Source of the DNA: Chiua virens
Lineage: Eukaryota; Basidiomycota; Agaricomycetes; Boletales; Boletaceae
Assembly: GCA_019787685.1 (NCBI GenBank)
Contig: JAHNUO010000006.1
Coordinates: 1,736,001-1,800,000, forward strand
Reading direction: 5' to 3'
Length of the DNA: 64,000 bases
Of the stretch, positions 47,988-61,973 are shown piece after piece. The translations under genes were made by a program, and so were the position numbers. The stretch's first letter is position 1, and the number at the start of each line of letters is the position of its first letter. The notes under the pieces were generated by a model. The model saw nothing but the letters and a program-made list of their open reading frames with translations. It had not been told where the DNA came from and did not search any database.

Positions 47988-48871
47988 CTATCTTGTTTGT
48001 GCAGAGTGCGCAATGACTTTAGACAGTTCTACAGAGTGGGAATGAGACTATGTATCACAGAGAAAAGGCCACTCACGGGGCAGTTTGACATTTTCGCGGA
48101 TGATGACGGATTCTATCTGGTTATCTGGATTGAGGGGGATCGAAACAACCTTGTCCATCAACAGTCCATCCCTGCTTCGAGACCCAGGCTTCCAGTTCAC
48201 GTTCCGTTAAATCGACGTATGACCCAAGTCGTTCCAACCCGATGCGCGTGAAGGTTGCTCTGACGGCACGTGCGGCAACTTCTCGGATAGCATCCTCGAA
48301 ACCTATACATTCTATCGTGTAGTTTTCTCTCAAAGCCTCGAGTTCATCAGACTTGTAGAAAGTCCAGAACGCTGGGAAGCGACACTGATGGAGTAGATCA
48401 TAAAGATTTGTGAGTACTGGGAGAAGAGTGGGGAGAAGATCGGGTTCATCCGTGCTAGCGTTGGGCGGTCTATCATCCAGGAGGGATATACAGAGATTGA
48501 AGTCCGGAAAAGGCTCAGCGGTGAGGGCTTTGAGAAGGATGTTGACGACTACGTCTGCGTTATAGAGGTCAGGGTTGAACTGGTAGCTAATCGGTGGTTA
48601 ATCCAAAAAAAAAAAACAAGTTCCAGGACACACAACGCACAGTTTTAGGATGGCGAGATTGGCGAGACAATCGTATTCTTCGTTCCTGATTTGATGGTAG
48701 AGGTAGTCCTCCAAGATCCCAACATTGGATGGGTTATAGCGATCTAACCTCGACAAGGATTGTAGAACTCCAAGGATCTGAGTGAAACGACACACCTACG
48801 CCAGAGACAAGATTTTCAATCAGTTCTGTCCGCGTGGATGGTGTCAGCCATTCTGCTGTTGCTGAGGCCAT
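47988..48871 (-). CDS. EIF3K: Eukaryotic translation initiation factor 3 subunit K
   Basis: Exons spell MASATAEWLTPSTRTELIEN, DRYNPSNVGILEDYLYHQIR, NEEYDCLANLAILKLYQFNP, then ALTAEPFPDFNLCISLLDDR, FEDAIREVAARAVRATFTRI, LERLGSYVDLTERELEAWVS and KQGWTVDGQVVSIPLNPDNQ. A last short exon gives QLSKVIAHSAQTR. This is the full eIF3k fold (HAM plus winged helix, PCI-like). eIF3k is a non-core subunit of the eIF3 complex, missing from S. cerevisiae but kept in many fungi. An intron near 48600 includes a 12-nt A run (T run in the transcript sense). It is divergent to the WDR5-like gene, 129 bp apart. Confidence 0.92.
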
Positions 48872-49000
48872 ACTGTATCGAGTCTTTTTTTCTTTTTTGA
48901 GTCGGTGCGTAGGACTAGCCACAATGGACCCCCAAAACCGCTTATGCCATCCTAGAAGTAACATTCCTGGAGGCTCTTATAATTACTGGATACCTTTGAA

Positions 49001-50436
<1,436 letters not shown>

Positions 50437-50506
50437 CACCGAATGTACCAGACCTTTCCACATAGCCACATCTGTCAGCCGCATAATTAGAACTCCGATT
50501 CCCCAT

Positions 50507-50514
50507 TATATAAA
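50507..50514 (+). promoter_or_regulatory. TATA box of polyubiquitin
   Basis: TATATAAA lies 107 bp upstream of the polyubiquitin ATG, in the 185-bp gap after the WDR5-like gene. A strong TATA element is expected for a stress-inducible, highly expressed gene. A pyrimidine-rich leader follows. Confidence 0.5.
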
Positions 50515-50555
50515 CCTCCGCAGAGTGTCGTCTTTCTCCTTACCCTTTGATCTAA

Positions 50556-51691
<1,136 letters not shown>

Positions 51692-51820
51692 CTGGATTGA
51701 GGAGTTGACCGTCGCATGTTAGTTGTATCATCATCTTCTGTATTGTTGAATGCACGTAATTGGATGTTGTGGTAACGCACGATTATTATTGTCTGGATCA
51801 CGCATGAACTACATACAATT

Positions 51821-52812
51821 CTAACTCGGGGGAAAGCACGTTTGGGAGCACGGAACTTGGCTCGTTGCATGTCTGCGTCTTTTGCGCTTTCGCACCGTAG
51901 TGCCTGTTGCATCCTCATCTTCGCCACCCTTTCTTTTTTGTCCCGCGGAGGAATCAGCATTATCAGAAGCAGAGATAGGTCGTCTCGCACGGGGTGCCAC
52001 TTTTTTCTTCGTACTAAGGGGGTTGGGACCCTTTGGACCCTTCCTTTTGCGGGGAAGCTGGTCCGGGGTATCAGGTCTAATAGTGGCCAATTCTGCCGAG
52101 CTGGGCTCAAACGCCTTTTCTTCATTCTGGAGCGCGAGAATCAGCAGACGTGAGGCGAGTTCCGGATGCAAGACGAACGGCTTGTTTGGCTTTCAGTGTC
52201 GCTTCGCTAGGGGGTTCTAGAATCATCACCGCACGATTGACGTGGACAATTGGCACTGCGAGTATCATCCGAAGTTTGGCGCGAAGCACTCGAGATTGGG
52301 TCGCTATGACATAGCGATGCTGGTTGGAGTCACCTACAGGATCGTCAAGACCTCATACATCATCTGAGAATGAGATAAAGAGGCTTTCCAACGACGCTCG
52401 CGATGCACTCTTCGCCTGGTATGGCTTCTCTGTGATTGCATTTTCTACGCTCGAATGATTTTGCGAGATCGACCGCCGCTTGTTGCGCCTTTCCTTGCAG
52501 ATACAGTTCATAAATGCAGCATTGCGTGATCACTGAATGCCAGGGTTGGTCAGATAACTCTGGGGGAAATCGACAATACAGTCGCGTACTTGGTTTAACC
52601 GTTCCTTGGAGCACAGTTTCCAATTGGTTTTGCAAGTTTATTTTGGCCGTCACAGCCAATCTGCACATTTCAGAGTCAACTAGGGACGTATGAGCTCAGA
52701 CCGATCGACGTGGGGTAGACGTACCCAGGACTTGGTAGGGCTGCCGAAACCCAAATGACAGGGAATAAAGAGACATGAGCTTTCTGTACGTTTTCGCCCT
52801 TCTTTGCCTCAT
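51821..52812 (-). CDS. UTP23: rRNA-processing protein UTP23 (PIN-like)
   Basis: The N-terminus MRQRRAKTYRKLMSLYSLSF is typical of Utp23/Fcf1. Next come NLQNQLETVLQGTVKPSTRL, VITQCCIYELYLQGKAQQAA, VDLAKSFERRKCNHREAIPG, ECIASVVGDSNQHRYVIATQ, SRVLRAKLRMILAVPIVHVN and MILEPPSEAT. A Cys/His cluster (CC, C, H, C) in the PIN domain matches the zinc site known in Utp23. Utp23 is an SSU processome component needed for snR30 release and 18S rRNA maturation. The tail is basic and disordered (PRKRKGPKGPNPLSTKKK). Two introns are at about 52681-52726 and 52333-52383; the join at about 52150 may add another. Confidence 0.88.
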
Positions 52813-52936
52813 GATGGATGATAACTTTGCTCTGATGTCTTTGGAATTGTACTATTACCGGACCGAGATTGTTTGACGGTGTTGTGCAACGACACTTGGT
52901 AATTACCGTGACACTCTGCCTGCAAACCGCGTCACC

Positions 52937-53951
52937 ATGAAACTGAAGTTGCTGTGTGCATTAGCATTTCTGTTCGGGTGAGTACAGCGTTGTTGAACTC
53001 TGAATCGTGGTTGACTCACTGTACTTAGCACCTCTCTTTGCCTCGATATCATCGGACACGTGCAATGGAATGAGTTGTGTCCTAGTGAGCACCGTTCTCG
53101 CTCCCAGCACCATCATTGTTGACGTGTTAGGAGCTCAGATTATAGAGCACTTGGCCCTGCCAAAGTCACCCTTGATGCAGGCAGATTCTATGGCCGCATA
53201 ACCCGGGATGGAAACTTTTCCATGTGTGTGGGTCTCTCAAGGTCATGGTTAGTCACAACTCACTTCTGCTACGCAAGACCAGACATAGATCCGGGAACCT
53301 ACGTACTCTCTGTCACCTCACACGACTACGTGTTCGACCAAGTGCGCTCCTCCACTAGACCCTCTTTCGCTCACCCACTGACTCTTAGAGGGTTAGTTTC
53401 GTGTAGATGTGCCAGAGTTGACTGGTTCGCCCCAGGTTAGGTCCCACATGCTCGGAACGCCGTTGATATCCCCTCCTGCCGCGTCTTTACGATATCCAAT
53501 TGCCTTGACGCCCCGGCACAAGAACAGTTACTTCAAGCCCCGTGAATCGTTCAATCTATTGGGCATGTTCCAAAACCCAATGATGTTGATCATGGTATTG
53601 ACGGGAGTCATGATGCTCGGAATGCCGTACATCATGGTAACACTATTATTCATGGCCAACCGTATACCGCTCATGCATCGAATTAGAAAAACCTCGATCC
53701 ACGGACACTGGAAGAAATCAAGAGCCAGCAAGGAAAGATTGCCAGCCTCCAAAGCTCCCTACAGAATGGAGACGTGTCCGGGTATGTCTACACTGCAAGA
53801 GTGAAACAATATGCTCATCGCAAAAACTAGACTGTCGGCGCTACTGGCTGCTGAAGAGGAGTCCAAAGCATCTGCATTAAATGGAAAATCTCCAGGAAAT
53901 GGAGCAACGATACAGCAGCGAAAGGCAGGGAGGGGCAGTAGACGACGATAA
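52937..53951 (+). CDS. EMC7: ER membrane protein complex subunit 7
   Basis: A signal peptide (MKLKLLCALAFLFGTSLCLD) is followed by a beta-sandwich: IIGHVQWNELCP, TLGPAKVTLDAGRFYGRITR, DGNFSIPDIDPGTYVLSVTS, HDYVFDQFRVDVPE. Then a juxtamembrane segment YFKPRESFNLLGMFQNPMML and a single span (LIMVLTGVMMLGMPYIM) lead to a cytosolic helix (NLDPRTLEEIKSQQGKIASL). This order and the transmembrane motif are those of EMC7, a peripheral luminal subunit of the EMC insertase, which inserts tail-anchored and multipass proteins. Introns lie at about 52980-53028, 53090-53140, 53220-53270, 53347-53402, 53640-53692 and 53780-53829. It is divergent to UTP23 (124 bp). Confidence 0.88.
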
Positions 53952-54303
53952 AGTAGAACACTGTACACATCACAGAATGTCTGGCAAGGTGTTAGAGAGA
54001 TCATCCGGTGAAGTGGAAGTTGTTGACCACAGTATGGTCGAGTTCATAACCTATCCGAAAAAGGTGAGGGGGGCTGGGGATTTGGCTCGGATACCTGACG
54101 TCCCGCAGGAGTGTCTGGGTACTCGAGTATGCGACGAAGGTCAGCGTTCCTGTATGAGTGCTCATGAGTCAAGGCGATTCAGATAAACCCTCCACACACC
54201 TCTGTTTGAATCGAGCGACAATGGCTCGAGGATTCTGCAACAAGGCATGTGATGATTCCACGCCGGTGGTAGGCCTATCGAGGATCGAGTAAGACCCCAA
54301 GCA

Positions 54304-54654
54304 TCAGGACTGTCTGGCGTACTGCTCGTCGGAAGTAGACGTTACTTCCAAGATGTACATATTGTCGTTCTTCCCGGAATCATCATCCACATGAGCCCCC
54401 GGTGCCGGCAAGACTTTGAGTCCAGACAGGGCGAGCCGAGTGGACGTGCTGCTGATGGTTGGGTTGGTCGGGTTGGCGGGATCATAGTTGAACACGAGGA
54501 CATGTTCTCCGGGAAACTGGGGAAGAAAAGATTGAGGTGGATCATCTGCGTAGCGATATTCGATGTCGACGTGAATGAGCGCATTGCTCTGGCCAGTTGA
54601 ACCGTGTTGAAGAGACGAATGGGCGACGAGAATGTAATAAGGCGGTTCAGACAT
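54304..54654 (-). CDS. Small conserved fungal protein (116 residues), function unknown
   Basis: A single exon opens MSEPPYYILVAHSSLQHGST and reads IHVDIEYRYADDPPQSFLPQ, FPGEHVLVFNYDPANPTNPT, LALSGLKVLPAPGAHVDDDS and NDNMYILEVTSTSDEQ. Beta-strand-like segments alternate with Pro-rich turns; there is no membrane span or signal. I think homologues exist in other basidiomycetes but cannot name a function. Its start codon is only 27 bp from that of the divergent DLT1-like gene, so the two must share one promoter. Confidence 0.6.
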   Translation of the reverse strand: MSEPPYYILVAHSSLQHGSTGQSNALIHVDIEYRYADDPPQSFLPQFPGEHVLVFNYDPANPTNPTISSTSTRLALSGLKVLPAPGAHVDDDSGKNDNMYILEVTSTSDEQYARQS

Positions 54655-54681
54655 CCTGGCTGAGTCTCACACAACTGTTGA

Positions 54682-55642
54682 ATGTACCGCATCTACACCA
54701 AAGTGCTCTTTTGGATTTCAGAGGCCTGTTATGCCTTGATCACGCTCATCGTCGCTTGCTTTCTCGCCATTTCCTGCATTGCACTCCTTGAACAAGCCAT
54801 CCGGACTGCGCCTCATGCCTGGGCAAACAACTGGGACGTCGTCACCATAGGTGCCACTTATACCGTGGTGGTCCGTCTCTATACTTCCCTCCGATGGGCC
54901 GTCGATCCCTTACGTCGCCCAACAGCTCCTCCTAAGCATCGCACTCTGTACCAAGCGTCGCATCGCCGTCCGCAGGAATCTGCAGTGGATATCAAAGAGA
55001 CACAGTGGCATCCATAAACATGATCTCCCAAAGGCAGGTCTTCGTCAACACGTCCACGTTTTGTCGCTTTACATACCATCTAGCCAGTTCACGAGTATAT
55101 CACCCAGGAGTTTGCGCGTGCCTGCTTGATCGCGTACGAGTGTCAACCACGAGAAACGACCCATTCGGGTTGGGGTGTACCTGGCACCGAGCATGGCGGC
55201 ATTCGTTTTCGACGCAGCTTGCTTGATACGATTGCTGATATTGGTCTGTATTGGTATTTCAAAGGAGGAGTCTTTCTGACTGAGGTGCAGATGCCCGAGC
55301 ACATCTCGTCATACCCAATCTCCCTCCTTTGAAACCCCATTCGCGCATGATACATCATTTTCGATTCATTCTCCCTCTCTTACCCAAGGATGATGAAGGA
55401 TTGACACCCTTGCATTACTACGATTCCGCTGTACAACTTGCTCGCACTTCGACTAGGGAACCCACGGAGGACGAGTTCAGACTTGGACTGCGAGCTGCTG
55501 ACGAGATTCGAAAAATGTATGGCTGTTATTTTCTGTTGAACGTCAGCTCACCATACTTAGCTTGAACGACTGTCGCATCGAGATGCTCGAGGAGTCTAGA
55601 ACACAACTCAACGTGTCTCTCCAAACAACGGTCAAGTCCTAG
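54682..55642 (+). CDS. DLT1-like membrane protein
   Basis: Two N-terminal membrane spans are visible (FWISEACYALITLIVACFLA; a second from NNWDVVTIGATYTVV onward). They are followed by a soluble part: YITQEFARACLIAYECQPRE, SGWGVPGTEHGGIRFRRSLL, HYYDSAVQLARTSTREPTED and EFRLGLRAADEIRKILNDCR. This matches the Dlt1 (defect at low temperature) family of two-span fungal membrane proteins of unknown mechanism. Introns at about 54863-54914, 55031-55080 and 55517-55562 were inferred; the middle part (55240-55400) is less certain. Confidence 0.65.
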
Positions 55643-55701
55643 CTCCCTCTGACATTCATACAAGACTCCTCTTTACAATTACTAATTATTGGTGCTTTCG
55701 T

Positions 55702-56739
55702 TTAATGTAAGCCTTCAGCGTACACCTCTTGCCAACTCTTCCTGGAGCTCCATGCACCCCAATAGGCAGCAATCTTGGGGTGAAGTTTGATTCCTAACCC
55801 ATTCTCTAAAGCTCGAAGGCCGTGTTGCTCCTTTCCATCCCCAGCGACGAATGCAATTCGAGCGAGCCACGCGGCGAGATGGAAGTCATCTTCACCTGGG
55901 TCGCTGCCACCAAAGAAGGTCGTATTGGGCAACAACTCAGGCAGCTCATTGGAAATGAATTGTCTCAGGGTGCTGAAGTGCGCAATAGACTGTTGGAAGA
56001 ACGCCTGCTTGTCATGATCGGACGCATTCCCTTGATAAAGGGAGAAAAGGGACCCGTTCTGAGGAAGCTTGGAGTCGTAGAATGCCTGGTGCTGAGCACT
56101 GTTGGACTGAGCAGAGTGGCGTCCAAGGGCATCTTGACCTGAGGGACGTCGGTCTATCGTATGTAAGTATTGCATAATACAACTCACGATTGCGAACAAA
56201 GTCGCCTGCAAAAGTTGATGCTTTTTGCTGGAGCTCTTCGTCGGAGCGCTGAAAATAGGTGCTTATCAATCCCTTGGACACCACATCGAGCGACGCAATA
56301 CGCTTACAGCGAGAAGCAAAGGAAAGTTTGGATCATACTTGTCCTCGTGAATCTTTACAATAAACGCTGACCCGGGCTTCACTGGCTTTGGTGCGTGTTT
56401 GACGAGATAGGAGGTCACGTCCGTGGTGTTGGTGTAGTTTTGATCGCCCACCGCAATTGTGGGTAATGTGCCCTTTGGGTTCTTGGCTTATCGTCATCGC
56501 TATGCACTTTTGAGAGGGGCACCAACGCACAATGTTCAAGAATGCAGGCGCAAAATTTTCTCCTTGTACAAGGTCGATAATTTTGCGTTCGATGTCGTCA
56601 GGGGTGTACCCAAGTTCGCGACTGTGCAGGAACGTTGAGGTCCCGTTTGCGTCCTACTGGCATAAGCAACTTACATGGCGAGCTCTGGGACAGAAGCCCA
56701 AACGGAAAGAGGGAAAGTATACAAGACCGGCTTGGACAT
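55702..56739 (-). CDS. Glutathione S-transferase-like protein
   Basis: The first exon encodes MSKPVLYTFPLSVWASVPEL, the beta-1/alpha-1 unit of a thioredoxin-like GST N-domain with Ser or Thr near the tip. Then come GYTPDDIERKIIDLVQGENF, APAFLNINPKGTLPTIAVGD and TDVTSYLVKHA, the NP.GT(L/V)PT cis-proline motif. A helical C-domain follows (DEELQQKASTFAGDFVRNRQ; FFGGSDPGEDDFHLAAWLAR; WSSRKSWQEVYAEGL). It probably conjugates or reduces with glutathione; the class is fungal-specific and the substrate unknown. Introns lie at about 56624-56673, 56475-56531, 56252-56306 and 56139-56189. Confidence 0.8.
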
Positions 56740-56867
56740 GGTGCTTGGATGTCAAGAGGAGATCAGATATGTAACTTATATGTCATTAGTTTGATACACC
56801 GCTCCACTCGTGTAACTCGTCTATTGGTCATCTATAGCGACAAAACACTGGCACGGATATATCCAAA

Positions 56868-57958
56868 TCAGAACAAAAAGACCTGATCCTCGAGCTTGCT
56901 GACGGCACGGGGAGCCGGATAACTGAGTTCGGCAAGGTGTTTCCTAGAGAGGGATCAGAAAACTGTGAGCTGTACATGGTACATAAACATACTTCATCGC
57001 TGTCATCATTGGTGGTGGGCCTGACGGGGATGTCTATGGGAGTTGTCGGGTGAACAGATGGAGATGACGCACCACACAGGAGGACTTTGATATCATCGCT
57101 GGAGCTGGGTATATGTTTTTCGATGTGCTCCTTGGAGACGAAGCCAACACCACTTGACCAGTTCTCTGGGGGGTTGTTGAGGACATAGTGGACAGTAAAA
57201 CGGTGGGAGTGTTTAGCGGCGAGCTCGTCAAGCTCCTTTTAAGGAGAATATCTTCGACATTGACGTTGGCGTAGATAATGCTGAGTTTTGTGCCGTCGGC
57301 GGGGTTCTTGAGTGCAGCTCGGATGATTTGGAGCATGGGGGTAATGCCAGTACCGCCGGCGATCATGCCAATGTGACGTGACAGGGTGGGGGAATACTTG
57401 AAGTTGCCCTTGGGACCGCGAACCTTGACCTTGTCACCGATTTTGAGGGAAGAGACGTAGCGGGAGATGTTGCCTTTTTCATATGACTAAGGGGATGTCA
57501 GGTAGTTGCGGGGACGGAGAAAAGGAAGGGCATACTTTGATCAAGAGATCAAAGGAGCCGAGATCATCGTCACTGCTCGTAGGAGTGTAGCTACGGGTGA
57601 TTTCTTTTCCGTCAATTTCGGCTGAAATAGAAATGTGCTGGCCAATAGGTAGACCAAGGACGGCGTCTGAGCGGGGCAGTGCAAAGCGGTAGCTAGAGAG
57701 GATAAGAGTACGAGGCGGAAAAAAGCGAGAGAAACATACATGGCAGTGTTTGGGGAAACGACGATTTTCTCCTTGAGGGGGAATGCCTGGAACTCCTTCG
57801 GGTTAAGGATGGGCGCGCGCTCTGGGGAGAGTAAGGAGAGGAGACGCGTAAAAGAGGGTGAAAAACGAACTGGCGGCGAATTTGACATAGATAAACACGC
57901 TGCTGGCGATTGCGAGAGCCAACGCTATGAATTGGGCATACGCGGTGTTCACAGCCAT
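56868..57958 (-). CDS. CBR1: NADH-cytochrome b5 reductase (microsomal, CBR1 type)
   Basis: A single N-terminal anchor ([18 protein letters not shown]) precedes the FAD domain: [60 protein letters not shown] (the RxY(T/S)P FAD motif) and [20 protein letters not shown]. The NAD domain follows: [60 protein letters not shown]. The enzyme passes electrons from NADH to cytochrome b5 for sterol and fatty-acid desaturation. The start at 57958 (MAVNTAYAQ) gives the usual anchor; a longer open frame to 58120 with a second hydrophobic stretch is an alternative. Confidence 0.9.
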
Positions 57959-58278
57959 GGGGTATTCTACAGGATGCTTGCTGTCGATGCCAATAAGGAT
58001 GATGCGGGATATATCGTATCCGGCTGCTGCGAGCTTCGCGGTAATGAGGTAGGAAACGGTGACGAGGAAAGCAAAAGTGACGAGGAAGGCGGAGACGAAG
58101 AGACACTGAGCTTGGTTCATTGCAAAGATGTGTAGTCAACAACAATACCAAACATCTCATCCTGTCCTCCTCCTCCTCATCCCTACCAGTTCCTTGTATT
58201 TTTTTTCTTCGTTCTCCCCCTCCTGGTGAGATTTTGAAGAGTCCACGCTGGTCGTGGCAGAATTCATATCCAATCGAC

Positions 58279-60367
58279 ATGGACCACCAGCTCATGTCTG
58301 CCAGACGCGGCCCCCCCACAGCCCTCCGCGTTGTACCTCCTGAACATTCATCCCATAATATAGTCCTCTCCTCCTCCTCCTCCTCCCCTTCTTCCTCCCC
58401 TTCCCCTTCCCCATCCCCCTCTCCCCGTTCGTCCCCCCCTCCGAACAAACCGCGCAACATGAAAAACCTTTCCATCAACCTCCCTTCCTCAAACCCGTCC
58501 TTCCTTTCCCTCCTCTCCCCCATCGATCCCCCGTTGTCTGTCATCGATCCAACCCCCCCTATGCGTCCTCGTCGTCCCTCCATCCTCTCTCTACCCTCCT
58601 TATCGTCCGTCATCCACAGACCGCATGAGGACGGCTCGCCCACCATCCCCTACTCCACCGGCCCCATCCAAATCCTCCCCGGCATCTGGCTCGGTTCCGA
58701 GGATAATGCTCGCGACTGGCCCTCTCTCCGTGACCGTGGTATCTCCGCCATCCTCAACGTTGCCAAGGAGGTCTTCTCCCATTTCGACTCCGCCCACCCT
58801 CAGCCCCTCCGTCCCTACGTCTCCACCCCCACCCCCATCTCACATTCCAAACCCTCCACTTCCACCTACTATCCTCCCCATCCCCCTTCCGGTCGTCCTG
58901 CCATGCATTATCTCCATCTCAACTGGTCCCACGGCCAGCGTGATCTCGTTACAGATGGCTTTCCCACAGCGATGGCCTTCGTCGATATCGCACTCCAGCG
59001 CAACCAGGGCGTTCTCATCCAGTATGTTTATCCCATCTTCTCCGTCTTCCTCTCTCACGTTCACCCCACCAGCTGTCAATGTGGCGTATCACGCTCCGCA
59101 ACCTTGATGATTGCTATCGTCATGCATGCTGCTGCAACGCGCTCACCCAGCGTCCCTCCAGACGTATGGGATCTCAAAGGTATGCAGGCCGCATACTCCT
59201 ATGTGAAAGACAAGAGTAGACATGTGGGTCCCAACATGTCGTAAGCATACATGCCTCCTTCATTTTCTTTCTCATGTTTCATATTCGTTCCTTTCCTAGC
59301 CTCATTTACCAATTACTCGATTACGAAAAGGTCCTCCAGGGTGGCCGTAACTCTCCTGCCTCATCAGATCATTCTTCATCCAGTGAAGAGGACAAGGAGT
59401 GGGGTCGTCGCCGGAATGCATTTGCTCAAGAGGACGCCGAAGTCGATCTGTACAACAGGAGGCAAACGCACTTGATCGTGCCATGGAGGAGCGTGTCATT
59501 GCCCGTAGGCCATCCAGTTCCTCCCTTAACTCGGGAATAGGCTTGCCTTCCACCCGGAGATGTAGATACGGCCGACAGCGGGCCGGTTCCATTGCCAGCG
59601 TACGTACTGCTGGCAGTGTATTGACCGAGGACCTCGTCGAGGCCGATGAAGAGTCCGAGCTTCTGGGTGTCGGCGGTGCTTTCGATGATGCTCTCGAACC
59701 ACGCCGAAGCCCGTCTTTGTCTAGCGAATCCCCCGGTTCTCCCAGCGAAACCAATGTTCAAACAACCCAGTCTCTCAGCCTTTCAGTTGCTGTTTCATCT
59801 ACACGCTTCTCACCACCGCCTTCCGCACCTGCCACCAGGTCCTCCTTCAGTTTAACACGATCCTCTGCCAACCCCAGCTTCATGATTACTCCTGGAAGGG
59901 GCAGACGACGGGCTCCTCCGCTGAGAACACTTCCCCCTGTTCCCCCATCCCCCATTACTCCAATTGCGGTGCAGGAGAGTAAGCCATCACCTCGACGTCG
60001 GAAACACTTGACGCGAAAACAGCCGCCCCCGCCTCTCAAACTCCAAGGTGAACCTAGTAGCATCGTGTTCCCCACCGAGTTTCCATCTTTAAAACATACC
60101 GTCTCTGCGCTATCATCACAGACTTTGTTCGTTTTCCCTCCTTCTCCGACGGTTACACCCGCGGCTGCCATGCGTACACCCACCACCATGACCATCACGT
60201 CCAAAATGGATAACAATACTTATCCGTTTCCGTCTCAAGCTACGCCGCGTGTGTCAACCTCGCGCGCTCACGGTCGGACCCGATCTTTCATTGGGCTAGG
60301 CGCCTCTGCGGCACCTACTACAGCATACTCACGTGTTGATGCACGAGGTTGGGTTGGGCTCGAGTAA
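58279..60367 (+). CDS. Dual-specificity protein phosphatase (MAPK phosphatase-like, MSG5/SDP1 type)
   Basis: A Ser/Pro-rich N-terminus (with a CT microsatellite coding poly-Ser/Pro at about 58365-58440) precedes the catalytic domain: IQILPGIWLGSEDNARDWPS, LRDRGISAILNVAKEVFSHF, AMHYLHLNWSHGQRDLVTDG, FVDIALQRNQGVLIHCQCGV, SRSATLMIAIVMHAAA. HCQCGVSRS is the HC-x5-R phosphatase loop; an intron (about 59021-59070) splits its His codon. The last helix is SLIYQLLDYEKVLQGG. A 300-residue disordered tail follows. Yeast relatives inactivate MAP kinases of the cell-integrity and pheromone pathways. An in-frame ATG at 58120 is an alternative start. Confidence 0.88.
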
Positions 60368-60654
60368 TCTAGTCCGGCCGTAGACACGATCATGCCGTCA
60401 GTCACGGCAACATGGCATGTTTTCTCCGTATGTTCTTCCCCATCATGCTGGTATTCTCGCATGCTCCTTTCCATGTTGTGTTTGTGCTTGCGTTTCTCTT
60501 GGACTGGTCTTTTTTCCCTCTTATTCGAACTTGTTGATTGCAACATTTACGTTTTGTAACATTAGTGCTACACTTTGTCGCTGCGTTCCGTTGTGCGTGA
60601 GCATGATGTACTAGCATAGTTGTTCCTTTTCCTGATATCCGAGACTGACTACCT

Positions 60655-61831
60655 CACCCGAAAAATTTGCTCGCACTATTCTTCACGGCACTGGTAAAGA
60701 GTTGCCCACCTAAACCACCCATTCCCATACTCCAGCTTGAACTTGCCACGCTATTTGCCCACCGCTGCTTTGCATCCCTATCACTATATGCATTTCCGTG
60801 AGTTGGAAGCTGGGCCTCACACACGGTAGGTACTCACGCGTAAGTGAAGCCCATGGCGTTGGTAACATTGAATACCAATGCAAGGATTACGATTGGTATA
60901 AAGCTGACCATCGATGAGTACTTATCGGAAAGTGTGTGCGGTGACTCACGCAATATTGAACCTGACGAAGGATATCACCAACAAGAGCAACCATAAGGCT
61001 GGGAAGGTGTAAAGAGCAATCTGACGATGGAATTAGGCATCTCCGATCACCGGTTGCGAAGTTTCAAGGACACGTACCCAGAACATTCTGTCGCAGGCAA
61101 GTCCATTCCATATGATCGGATATGACAGCCAACTGCACCACTTACCTGGAGTCCACCGGATTCGCCGGTCGCGAGGGCTAATATGAATTAGACGTGAAAA
61201 GTAGGGTGGCGATGTAACTCACATCTTTGCTCTCAAACACCCAGTAGCTTTCCCCATCTTCATCGACCTATATACCTGTGAGTCAACGCTTTGCGAATGC
61301 GGGACGACGTACTTGGTTCCAGAACCGCAATCCAACTAGTGTACGGCCGGCGACATTCTGGGGGTTGATTGGTTATGGATGACACGTTGGAGGAAAGGAG
61401 TATGTACCCGACAGTTCCAGAAATCCATTGCGAGCAATACGACTACGACGACCGTCTGTGCCAAGAGACGTGATACATGATATGAGGAGAGGAGGATTTG
61501 CGTACGGAGAGGACATAGTTGTCTGTGAAGAGTCCGCAGAGGACGTAAACAGCAATAGCGGTGACACGAAAGAAGTACAAGGAGAACAGTGCAGCTGGGT
61601 GTGCAGACTAGAACGGGGTCAGGATCACAAATGGAATAGGATGGTGGTGTCTACCTGTCTCAATATGCCGGCAAGACCTACGTGGTGTTCAGTCAGGGAA
61701 GAGGGTAATGAATGACAAAGGGTATACCTGACTCTGCATCGTTTGGGGTTGTCGCAAGGGGTTGTCTGGCTGGTTTTGAAGTGGGATCGTCTGGTTCGAT
61801 AGTGTCCAGGAGGGGTTCGTGAGCGGACATG
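60655..61831 (-). CDS. TVP23: Golgi membrane protein TVP23
   Basis: After a hydrophilic start ([20 protein letters not shown]) come the spans and signature of the family: [100 protein letters not shown] and [20 protein letters not shown]. The C-terminus ends [26 protein letters not shown] is diagnostic. Tvp23 is a four-span protein of the late Golgi with a role in vesicle trafficking. Seven or more short introns interrupt the gene. It converges on the phosphatase gene and diverges from the next gene (142 bp). Confidence 0.92.
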
Positions 61832-61973
61832 TGGAAGCGAATAGTCAAGTAATGTTGTTGTATTTAGACACGTGCTAGTTCTTGTCCACAACGTCGAGTT
61901 CAGTGTGCACCCCACTCTCGTTTACTTTTCCCCTTCTCTTTACCCACTACATTCCTTTGTATTACCCTCACAC

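Noticed and set aside
57693..58646. 317-codon minus-strand frame
   Set aside because: It is complementary to the Ser/Pro microsatellite of the phosphatase gene and runs into an intron of the reductase gene; Glu/Arg-rich low-complexity text only.
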